A DNA stretch of 64,000 nucleotides from NCBI RefSeq assembly GCF_964199755.1, contig NC_133900.1, forward strand, positions 79,220,727-79,284,726, given 5' to 3'. Positions 26,315 through 33,800 of this stretch are shown one piece after another (the stretch's first letter is position 1; the number at the start of each line of letters is the position of its first letter). Origin of the DNA: Larus michahellis. Its lineage: Eukaryota; Chordata; Aves; Charadriiformes; Laridae. The notes under the pieces are model-generated. The model did no database searches, was not told the origin of the DNA, and saw only the letters and a program-made list of their open reading frames with translations. Made by a program: the position numbers and the translations under genes.

Positions 26315-26319
26315 GACTG
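26315..26319. repeat. Target-site duplication, left copy (GACTG)
   Basis: GACTG directly precedes the 5' LTR, and the same five bases directly follow the 3' LTR at 30894-30898. A perfect 5-bp duplication marks an integrase-mediated insertion. Five bases fits several retroviral groups, including ERV-L-like ones and some gammaretrovirus-like ones. Confidence 0.95.
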
Positions 26320-26790
26320 TGTGGAATAATTACTAAATTGGCCAAGAATACAAAAATACAGCATTGTTCACACATTAAGGAAAGTCATAAAATCAAGAGG
26401 CTTCTGAGGTAGAATACAGCCGCAGCTAGCACATGAAGAATGCAACATCTGTGATTCCCTGTACAAGGTTGTTTGCGAAACTACACGAGGGATGGAACGG
26501 AACACGCTTGTTCCGTGGCCTTCCCTTGTGACGAGTAGCAGATATGGGGACGAGATGGTACTACGGAACTGATAAGCGGCCTACACGCTACCCGAGCCAA
26601 CATTTCGTCAAATGTTGATGAAATGCTGTCCTTTTGTGCGAACTTTGCTCACCACAATGTACCAAAACACACCTCCATCCCGGAGGCTATCCGCCCCCGA
26701 GGTGTGAACACTCCTCCTTGAATACATTAATCATAATAAAAGTACGTATGACTAAAGTCACTCAAACTCCACTTTGAAGATAAAAAAATA

Positions 26791-26800
26791 ATATAAAAAT
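26791..26800 (+). promoter_or_regulatory. LTR TATA box
   Basis: ATATAAAAAT lies about 470 bp into the 5' LTR and about 320 bp before the poly(A) signal, the order expected for a retroviral promoter. Transcription would start near 26820-26825. The same element at 30271-30280 in the 3' LTR could drive flanking DNA. Confidence 0.75.
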
Positions 26801-26913
26801 AGCCCAAGAGAGAGGGGATGTCAGGGAAGACACCATCGTGAAGGATTCCACCGCTGATTTCCAGGATCAGTCGACGGGCTGAGCCTCTCTTCCCCCCCAT
26901 AGGGACGCCTTTG

Positions 26914-26920
26914 GGTAAGA
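26914..26920 (+). promoter_or_regulatory. Candidate splice donor in R
   Basis: GGTAAGA (GT at 26915-26916) fits the 5' splice-site consensus well and lies about 90 nt after the predicted transcription start. Retroviral major donors usually lie downstream of the LTR or in gag, but donors within R or the leader are known. The candidate acceptor is at 28349. Usage is not shown by the sequence. Confidence 0.4.
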
Positions 26921-27116
26921 CTTCGATTACACCCAGCGCTTTCTCGGGGACTTAGAAATTTCTCTAGAGAATCTCTACCCTACATTTATAGCCAGGCTGT
27001 ATCGTTTATAATTTTGTCGCGCGTTTGTATACTTAGCAATATCTTTATTTGCACGTGCTTTGCAGACAGTGTATTTATCACCGGCAATCCTAAAGAACCT
27101 GTATATCTGTTGTTTA

Positions 27117-27122
27117 AATAAA
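27117..27122 (+). terminator. Poly(A) signal in 5' LTR R region
   Basis: AATAAA within 'TTTAAATAAACTGCACTG'. The functional copy for the proviral transcript is the identical one in the 3' LTR at 30597-30602. Cleavage would fall about 15-25 nt downstream and define the R/U5 boundary. Confidence 0.8.
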
Positions 27123-27417
27123 CTGCACTGTTTAAGTAGCTAGTCGTTCCGCTTTCTCACTGAACGCGACCAAAACTACAGAGAGGCCGTGCTAGTTCAG
27201 GAGCACGACTAGACTGAAGGTGCAGTCCACTATTAGTGTATCCAAATCGTAGTAGTTTAATACATATTAAACGCGATTGGACTGATAGTGCTGAATTGGG
27301 CATCACTCAGAATTTAAACCTAGCCGCACCTAGCCTCCCACCTCGGTGAGGAGTGTTAGAACGCAAGGGGGTTTATCTTCTGCCAAAACCGCTTGGCCCC
27401 GTTTCACGCAACAGAAT

Positions 27418-27436
27418 TGGCGTAGTCGGCAGGATT
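27418..27436 (+). promoter_or_regulatory. Primer-binding site, tRNA-Ser
   Basis: TGGCGTAGTCGGCAGGATT is complementary to the 3' end of vertebrate tRNA-Ser (acceptor stem and T arm, ending ...CUACGCCA). All 19 bases match the tRNA sequence as I know it, and the match stops at the following GCC. It starts 4 nt after the LTR end. It lies only 3 nt before the gag ATG, so the untranslated leader after the primer-binding site is almost absent. Confidence 0.85.
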
Positions 27437-27439
27437 GCC

Positions 27440-29758
27440 ATGGATAAACTGCTGCAAAAATATGATTGTGCCCCTTCCCAGGCTGGGAAGGAGTGGGCCC
27501 AAAAATTTTGGAAGGATGAAGAGAAAGTGGTGGAACGTATTGAAGAGTGTCGGGTTTCACAGAAGCTCAGAGCGGGGAAAGGCAAGGGTGTGATTTGTGC
27601 TGTGTTAGGCGCCTGTTTATCTTGTGCACAACAAGAAGCTAGAGAAACCCCTGCTCCTAATCTGATTTCAGCTGTAGAATATGCAACCCTGAAATCGGAG
27701 AATGAGGTGCTGAAGTCATCATTAGCCTTGCAAAAGGAGACAGGAGAAAAATTAAGAACTCAAGTTGATAAGCTTGTGAGCGAGAATGAATGTTTAGGAA
27801 ACCGGAATGCTCAACTTGGGAGTGAAAATCTCCAACTTAAAATATTATTGGAAAGGGTGACTGGGCTCTTAGATAAAATGCAGCCCTCGACCCAGGTCCA
27901 ACAGATTCGTAAGTTAATGTGTTATCCAAATTCCGGAACCCAGACCGGAGATTTTTTGTCTAATAGTGAGGATGACGAAGAAGATGAGGAGGAAAGGACT
28001 TTTACTTTGAAATCCCAAGTTTTTCCTTTACGTCCTCTGGTTAAAACTGAAACTGCGGTTGATGACGATGATGAAATTCACACCACTGTGCGTACCGTTC
28101 CATGGACACCAACCAAGTTAACAAAAATAAGGGAGAAATATTCGAGGCGACCAGAAGAGTCAGCTGTTGAGTACGTGTGGCGAGTTTCTTCTGAAGGGGG
28201 GGACAGAATTATGCTGAGTGAGGAAGAAGCAGGAGATTCTTGGGGACCAGGAGTGTTTTTAACAACTATTCCTGGTGGACCTCGCTGTCTTTTTAACCCC
28301 GTCGGTCAAGTAAGACCGAGCAGATTCCCTTTTCTTTTGTGTCTTACAGGATGGCCAGCATGGTTAGGCCGGCGAACTGTTGCCACCTCACAACGACTGA
28401 AGAGAGAGGTGACTGGTATCTTAGGAACAGGACTGGGAGTCTTAAATAGTATAGATGCTGAGATACTTGCAAACAAACTAGTCACAACTACTAGTGATCT
28501 AGACAAATTAAAACATCCTCTACAGTCCTCTCTATCAGCATTGGGAAATCACCAATGGCTTTTATCGAATATATTGCCTCAGTGGGAGGAAACAGGTGAA
28601 AAAGACCATCAGCTGATCACAAATGCACTTGGTACAACCCAAAACAATGTTTCCTTGGCCCTTAGTTGTATCCAAGCCCAACTGTGGATGCAATCTATGA
28701 CAGCCGCAATTATAAGGGAAGGTGAAGAAGGCACCTTGCCCACTGAAATTCGAAAAGTAATATGGGATAATGCAATTGAGTTTGAGAGAAAATTTCAATC
28801 CTGGTGGTATCTGGTTAATTTCACCTACGACCCCACTGAGAGCAAAGCCACAGCTTTTGTCTTAACGATACGCAATGCCTCAGTATACACCATATACCAA
28901 ATCATCGCACTGGGGTTGAATCACCATGGAGCTATACTCCATCCGGTAGAGCATAGAGTGTGGGCACAACAAAACGAGAATAAATGGCAAACTGTTGATG
29001 TTGAAGCATGCATTTCACGAGATCAACAAGGATTCATTTGTGAGAGTAATACTCTCAAGGCACAAGACATTTGTCTTGACACCAACCAGAATGTTTGTCA
29101 TTTTGAGATACAACCTGATGAAACCCCAGAAACTGTGCTTGTATATATTGGGAAAGGGTGTGTTTGCATGAGGTCTCCCTGTACTTTTGTATTCGTAGAT
29201 GACATAGCAGTAGATATAAGTAATAACTCAAATCTTTGTGTTTGTAACTTTACTAACATCATTGGATGTGACTTCAGTTATTCAGCTCCTGTTACGTCTT
29301 TTCAATTGCTACAATCTAATTACACATTGATTCGAGATTTGCTGCCTACCCCTATCGGAATGAATCTCTCACTAGTGAAGAAGTTGCTACAACACGATGA
29401 ATTGAAGCGATTGTTGAAAGAGGCCCAAGAAAATGGACAAAGAACTCTGATTACTGTCCATCATGATGTTGAAGAAATACACCATGTACTGGAAAGGGTC
29501 AAGAGAGACGGAGGACATGAATGGTGGGACACCCTCTTTGGATGGTCACCGACAGCTACAGGACTTTTTAACAAGATGCTCCATCCTGTTGTTGTTCTAC
29601 TAGTACTCACTGTATTGTGCTTTGCTTTGACAATTGTTTTGTATGTTAGACTTCGGATTATGATGAAACGCTTAACTCGCTTAATCACCCCACAAGAAGT
29701 ATTTGCACTTGATATCCCTCGCCATAAGAGGACATGTGATATTCCCCATCAGTATTGA
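27440..29758 (+). CDS. Gag-Env fusion protein of a young endogenous retrovirus (772 aa)
   Basis: The start ATG at 27440 has an optimal context (GCCATGG) and is the first ATG in the predicted transcript. The frame is open further upstream into the LTR without an ATG. Residues 1-276 look like a Gag N-terminal part: a short hydrophobic patch with cysteines at 51-62, a long leucine-rich coiled coil at about 78-147, an acidic tract at 176-185, a DDDDE run at 208-212, and a GPGVFLTT block at 269-276. The join to envelope lies between about 277 and 318. Envelope features follow: furin-type RLKR at 319-322, a Gly-rich hydrophobic fusion-peptide-like segment at 323-347, helical repeats to about 420, and sequons at 403, 460, 479, 595, 603, 627 and 642. 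Cysteines cluster between 524 and 610, with CVC at 574-576 and 600-602. A Trp-rich pre-membrane region (WWDTLFGW, 695-702) precedes the membrane anchor at about 717-736 and a 36-residue tail. The rest of Gag, Pol and most of SU are absent. There is no N-terminal signal peptide, so insertion in the membrane is uncertain. The intact frame may simply reflect youth. Confidence 0.9.
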   Translation: MDKLLQKYDCAPSQAGKEWAQKFWKDEEKVVERIEECRVSQKLRAGKGKGVICAVLGACLSCAQQEARETPAPNLISAVEYATLKSENEVLKSSLALQKETGEKLRTQVDKLVSENECLGNRNAQLGSENLQLKILLERVTGLLDKMQPSTQVQQIRKLMCYPNSGTQTGDFLSNSEDDEEDEEERTFTLKSQVFPLRPLVKTETAVDDDDEIHTTVRTVPWTPTKLTKIREKYSRRPEESAVEYVWRVSSEGGDRIMLSEEEAGDSWGPGVFLTTIPGGPRCLFNPVGQVRPSRFPFLLCLTGWPAWLGRRTVATSQRLKREVTGILGTGLGVLNSIDAEILANKLVTTTSDLDKLKHPLQSSLSALGNHQWLLSNILPQWEETGEKDHQLITNALGTTQNNVSLALSCIQAQLWMQSMTAAIIREGEEGTLPTEIRKVIWDNAIEFERKFQSWWYLVNFTYDPTESKATAFVLTIRNASVYTIYQIIALGLNHHGAILHPVEHRVWAQQNENKWQTVDVEACISRDQQGFICESNTLKAQDICLDTNQNVCHFEIQPDETPETVLVYIGKGCVCMRSPCTFVFVDDIAVDISNNSNLCVCNFTNIIGCDFSYSAPVTSFQLLQSNYTLIRDLLPTPIGMNLSLVKKLLQHDELKRLLKEAQENGQRTLITVHHDVEEIHHVLERVKRDGGHEWWDTLFGWSPTATGLFNKMLHPVVVLLVLTVLCFALTIVLYVRLRIMMKRLTRLITPQEVFALDIPRHKRTCDIPHQY
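28325..28350 (+). promoter_or_regulatory. Candidate splice acceptor at the Gag/Env join
   Basis: A pyrimidine tract (TTCCCTTTTCTTTTGTGTC) ends in TTACAG|G, with AG at 28348-28349, close to the gag-to-env transition of the fusion ORF. It may be the original env acceptor of the parental virus. The ATGs directly after it (28351 and 28360) are in another frame that stops after about 32 codons, and the next in-frame Met is at residue 417. A transcript spliced here would therefore not make an obvious envelope protein. Confidence 0.45.
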
Positions 29759-29774
29759 TTATCGTGGAGCTTGA

Positions 29775-29799
29775 GTGACTGTAGTCACGGGGTGGATTA
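29775..29799 (+). promoter_or_regulatory. Weak polypurine tract preceded by a hairpin
   Basis: The bases before the 3' LTR read CACGGGGTGGATTA, a poor polypurine tract: GGGG-T-GGA followed by TTA. Just upstream, GTGACT (29775-29780) and AGTCAC (29783-29788) form a perfect 6-bp stem with a 2-nt loop. Plus-strand priming must occur here for the LTR to begin at 29800, so the tract is assigned by position. Confidence 0.45.
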
Positions 29800-30893
29800 T
29801 GTGGAATAATTACTAAATTGGCCAAGAATACAAAAATACAGCATTGTTCACACATTAAGGAAAGTCATAAAATCAAGAGGCTTCTGAGGTAGAATACAGC
29901 CGCAGCTAGCACATGAAGAATGCAACATCTGTGATTCCCTGTACAAGGTTGTTTGCGAAACTACACGAGGGATGGAACGGAACACGCTTGTTCCGTGGCC
30001 TTCCCTTGTGACGAGTAGCAGATATGGGGACGAGATGGTACTACGGAACTGATAAGCGGCCTACACGCTACCCGAGCCAACATTTCGTCAAATGTTGATG
30101 AAATGCTGTCCTTTTGTGCGAACTTTGCTCACCACAATGTACCAAAACACACCTCCATCCCGGAGGCTATCCGCCCCCGAGGTGTGAACACTCCTCCTTG
30201 AATACATTAATCATAATAAAAGTACGTATGACTAAAGTCACTCAAACTCCACTTTGAAGATAAAAAAATAATATAAAAATAGCCCAAGAGAGAGGGGATG
30301 TCAGGGAAGACACCATCGTGAAGGATTCCACCGCTGATTTCCAGGATCAGTCGACGGGCTGAGCCTCTCTTCCCCCCCATAGGGACGCCTTTGGGTAAGA
30401 CTTCGATTACACCCAGCGCTTTCTCGGGGACTTAGAAATTTCTCTAGAGAATCTCTACCCTACATTTATAGCCAGGCTGTATCGTTTATAATTTTGTCGC
30501 GCGTTTGTATACTTAGCAATATCTTTATTTGCACGTGCTTTGCAGACAGTGTATTTATCACCGGCAATCCTAAAGAACCTGTATATCTGTTGTTTAAATA
30601 AACTGCACTGTTTAAGTAGCTAGTCGTTCCGCTTTCTCACTGAACGCGACCAAAACTACAGAGAGGCCGTGCTAGTTCAGGAGCACGACTAGACTGAAGG
30701 TGCAGTCCACTATTAGTGTATCCAAATCGTAGTAGTTTAATACATATTAAACGCGATTGGACTGATAGTGCTGAATTGGGCATCACTCAGAATTTAAACC
30801 TAGCCGCACCTAGCCTCCCACCTCGGTGAGGAGTGTTAGAACGCAAGGGGGTTTATCTTCTGCCAAAACCGCTTGGCCCCGTTTCACGCAACA
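29800..30893 (+). repeat. 3' LTR of the young provirus
   Basis: I found no difference from the 5' LTR over all 1094 bp. The poly(A) signal at 30597-30602 would end the proviral transcript. The TATA box at 30271-30280 could start transcripts into the right flank. Immediately after the terminal ACA comes GACTG, the second target-site copy. Confidence 0.97.
30597..30602 (+). terminator. Poly(A) signal in 3' LTR
   Basis: AATAAA in the same context as the 5' LTR copy. It is the expected 3'-end signal for the Gag-Env fusion transcript. Confidence 0.85.
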
Positions 30894-30898
30894 GACTG
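30894..30898. repeat. Target-site duplication, right copy (GACTG)
   Basis: Pairs with GACTG at 26315-26319. Because the internal region also starts GA after the 5' LTR, the apparent LTR match extends two bases past the true end. The duplication fixes the boundary at 30893. Confidence 0.95.
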
Positions 30899-33800
30899 AT
30901 AAGCAAAAGAATGGTCTGCAGAAGGTGCTAAATAGGTACAAGCAAGCTTCTTATGGGCCCACAAGCCTGCCATCGATTTGCAGGAGCTTAAGCGAGCTTT
31001 GAGACAATTAATTTGAGGTTCCAGCCTCTCACGGCACAACAGAGAATTGCTGCTCTAGAACTATAAAAGACCCGGTACACTATACTGAAGATGAATAAAA
31101 GCAGTTATAAGTCAAATTGAAGGCTAAGTAAGCACAATGCCTGCAGTTCTGAAAGGAAATTGCAGATACATCAGTTTATGTGGTGATTATGTAGAGCTTT
31201 AAACATTTTTTTGAAAGAATTATTACAAGGAAAGTTAATAGAGGATCAGAGATGTTTCAGCTGTGATTTACTAAAATTCAAATTAGCCTGTTATACTTTT
31301 ATAGGAATTTTCAATAAAAAAAGTAATGTCTTTTTATAAAGATAAAAAAGGAGATTTCATAGCTATAAGACACACTGCTACAGTGATTCATGCACTGATT
31401 CTTGTGAAATTACTCCTAAAGTAGGAAAGATTGTCCTTAGTACCAGTGACAGGTAGTTGGAGCGAGTATCTAGTCAGCTTGGGATAAACCATCTAGAAGC
31501 TGTTTATTTAGTAAGATGCCGTAGCTCCGCCAAGCTGCTTTTCATTACGCTCATTAGTTTGGACAGAGTACCAGACTAAAATGGCTGTATGGTTCAGGAA
31601 ACAGAGATCCCTCTCTCTGAGCTGCTAAAGAACTATTGGGGCAACGCATTAGCCAGTCATTCAAGCATCTCTACTTTGCTGTAATCAGAGTTAAATCAAA
31701 AATAGCGCTATTTTTATTCCTTAGGTTTCAAAGCAATTTATACTAGAAGGTGAGTTTCTCTAAATGACACTCATAAAACTCAGAGACGGTAACATTAAGC
31801 TAGTGCACCTTTGAAGTGAAGTTGTTTTAACCAGTCTGAGTTTCAGATTTAGACCCTTATTCCTGATTGCAACGATGTAAATAAAAAATAAAGTGGGCAC
31901 AAAATGTTATATCAGTATAGAATCAATTTACTTCTATTCTACATTGCTATTAAAATAAACAAAAAAACACCATTCAAAACCAAAGCAGTATAGTGTACAA
32001 GACAATAGAGAATCAAGACTGCTGATTTTCATTCTTGTCCAGTGGATCCTACCTAGGAGGTAGTTTGCTTTTAGTGATATTACAGAAAAGATTATCAAAA
32101 GAAAGGCTTTCTTTAGGAGCAAACATAGCACACTGCAGATGATTTGGGTAGCCGCCAAAGCTACAAAATTCAGGTAAACCCAACTCTTTAAATACTGTTT
32201 CTCAGTATAGCTTTATTCTGTCTTTTCACCATCAACAGTAACGATAAACTGACATAAACTAGGATGAATGCATTACGGTGTCCTAAAATGACCATCTTAA
32301 TAAGCTGATGTGGCATTTAACTAAGGTGGGCATATCTCTATTCCAATAAAATAAGATATAAATTTTTTAATGTTAGGCACAATGTATAATTAGGGTGCTT
32401 TGCACTGCAAAAGACACTGGATTCAATGTCCTGGAATGATGATCCCGAGCTTCGAAATCCGAGGTTGTTGTCTATACCATCTTCTTTATTAGTCCAAAAT
32501 CTGGAAGTCCATTGGCCTAACTCTGACCTCAGCTAGCCAAGTAAAGCCTAATAAGAACCAGTACATATGATGTTGCTCTTCAATTTAAGGGCATAGAAAA
32601 TGACTAAATATTCTTTCCTCCTACCAACAATCAAGTTATTGAGGATCTTCAACACATGTAATGGCAGAAAATGATGTCACTAGGATAAATATAGTATTTT
32701 GCTCTAACTACAGGAAACAATCATATGAAAGACAATAAGTAATGATTTTCTAGGGTAAATAGTACCTTTTAGCTATCCTCCATTGCCCCCATGCAGGGAA
32801 AATTACTGAATATAGAAACCGTGCCTTGCTCTCTGATGCATTCTGCACAAGAATAAATGTGTTGGTGGGACCTTGCCTCGCAGCACAGGATTGTACCTGC
32901 AACAGCGATGAACTCGCAGTTCTCAGTGGGCTCTTACGGGACATTGAAGTCAATTTGATTGTGACTTTCTGTCAGAAATTAAATATGGATCGCAAAATAG
33001 AAAAGTATGTTTGCACAGCGAAGTCATTCAGGGAAACCTTTTTGTCTACAGAAGACTTTAAATATACGAGTGCTTTACAGACAGATGTGAAAACGGCTGT
33101 AATTTCCTCATGTGTTGCTGTTGTACTTTACCAGGAAGAAAGTCTGCTCACTGTGATCCTCTCACCGAACTCTCCAAAAACCAAGAACAATTCCTCAGCC
33201 TGTAGTCTGTCATTCCTTACAAAGCTGCAGTTCAAAGCCCTGGTGTAAAACTCTCCTTTTCCTCATAACCTTTCGACTCTTATTCTTGTCGCCTTCACAC
33301 TGATTTGAAGGAAGTCAGTTAACTGGCGCAGTAAAAGAAATAAGAGGTGAGGAATTTGGTGGTGTGTTTGGTACCACTGTTTTTGACCAGATGGTGTCTC
33401 ATAGCCATAGCAGATGACTTACATATGCCAGACACAAGTAGAGGTTTGCTAAGCATTGGTTTCAGTCTTGATGTGGTTCAGTGTCAACTTCTTTGGCTTT
33501 GGAAGTCCCATGCATATCTCCTGGACCAAAATGGAAAACACTCTGTCTGTCAAATGTCTGCAACATTTCCTTGGCACACACACCACCAAGGGTAGGTGGT
33601 CTTTCAATGAGAGTGGCTTTGCCAAATAGTTTTCTGTTCATAGCTCCACTGTCTCCTATTATCCCCTCCTTCCAGAATTCACGTCTGCTGCTACAACACT
33701 TTTTCTCTTTAGCTTTAAAATATTTTCTGGTAGTTTTAATATGGTAGTGGTGGTGAAGCTAGCATTTGCTGAGCTTTCTAGGACATTTTTGTTTCTTTCC

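Larger units (their letters stand above)
25729..26319 (-). mobile_element. Probable older LTR, opposite orientation, interrupted by the young provirus
   Basis: Read on the minus strand, this interval has LTR-like features: an AATAAA in '...AATAGCAATAAACCTGCAG' (+ strand 25828-25840), a T/G-poor stretch after it, and an end at ...GGACATAACA, so the + strand begins TGTTATGTCC at 25729. An imperfect direct repeat of about 22 bp with a 24-bp period occurs at 26257-26302. The right-hand end is not visible, and the young provirus starts exactly at 26320. The older element may resume after 30898, but I could not recognise its other end. It has no coding region. Assignment as an LTR is inference from the poly(A) signal and the TG/CA end. 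Confidence 0.45.
26320..27413 (+). repeat. 5' LTR of the young provirus
   Basis: 1094 bp, starting TGT and ending ACA (a 3-bp terminal inverted repeat containing the usual TG/CA). U3 runs from 26320 to about 26820 and holds a near-perfect inverted repeat, CATTTCGTC (26601-26609) with GATGAAATG (26617-26625). A TATA box follows at 26791-26800. R runs to roughly 27140 after the AATAAA at 27117-27122. U5 follows and contains a perfect inverted repeat, GTTTAATA (27255-27262) and TATTAAAC (27265-27272), with a 2-nt loop. CpG sites, including a GTCGCGCG stretch near 27016, are intact, as expected for a recent insertion. Boundaries of U3, R and U5 are inferred from signal positions. Confidence 0.97.
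26320..30893 (+). mobile_element. Young non-autonomous endogenous retrovirus with a Gag-Env fusion ORF
   Basis: A complete proviral unit of 4574 bp: 1094-bp LTR, 4-nt spacer, tRNA-Ser primer-binding site, one 772-codon ORF, 41-nt 3' untranslated stretch, 1094-bp LTR. The LTRs run TGTGG...CAACA and are flanked by GACTG on both sides. Comparing the two LTRs line by line (offset 3480 bases) I found no difference, so integration is recent in evolutionary terms. The internal region is only 2386 bp. I see no protease DTG/DSG, no reverse-transcriptase YxDD context, no RNase H, no integrase and no nucleocapsid zinc knuckle, so replication must have depended on enzymes from another virus or provirus. 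The element may still be polymorphic in the population. Its class is open: a tRNA-Ser primer and 5-bp duplication suit class III (ERV-L/HERV-S-like) relatives, while the envelope tail region resembles classical retroviral TM proteins. Confidence 0.97.

Noticed and set aside
27353..27439. Upstream extension of the fusion ORF into the 5' LTR by 29 codons
   Set aside because: The extension begins at a GTG, contains no ATG, and spans the LTR end and primer-binding site. The ATG at 27440 has a near-ideal context and is the proper start.
28351..28450. ATG directly after the acceptor-like site as an env start
   Set aside because: It is in a different frame from the envelope module and ends after about 32 codons.
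29171..29215. FVDD motif (residues 586-589 of the fusion protein), resembling the reverse-transcriptase YxDD box
   Set aside because: It sits inside the cysteine-rich envelope ectodomain, without the other reverse-transcriptase blocks before or after. It is a chance tetrapeptide.
30899..31100. TATAAAAG and AATAAA spaced as in a small LTR, just right of the young provirus
   Set aside because: No TG/CA ends, no paired repeat and no target duplication could be found. AT-rich DNA gives such words often.
32826..33248. 140-codon open frame
   Set aside because: The frame does not begin with ATG, and the peptide has no recognised motif, no promoter and no splice context. It looks like a chance ORF in a long AT-rich interval.
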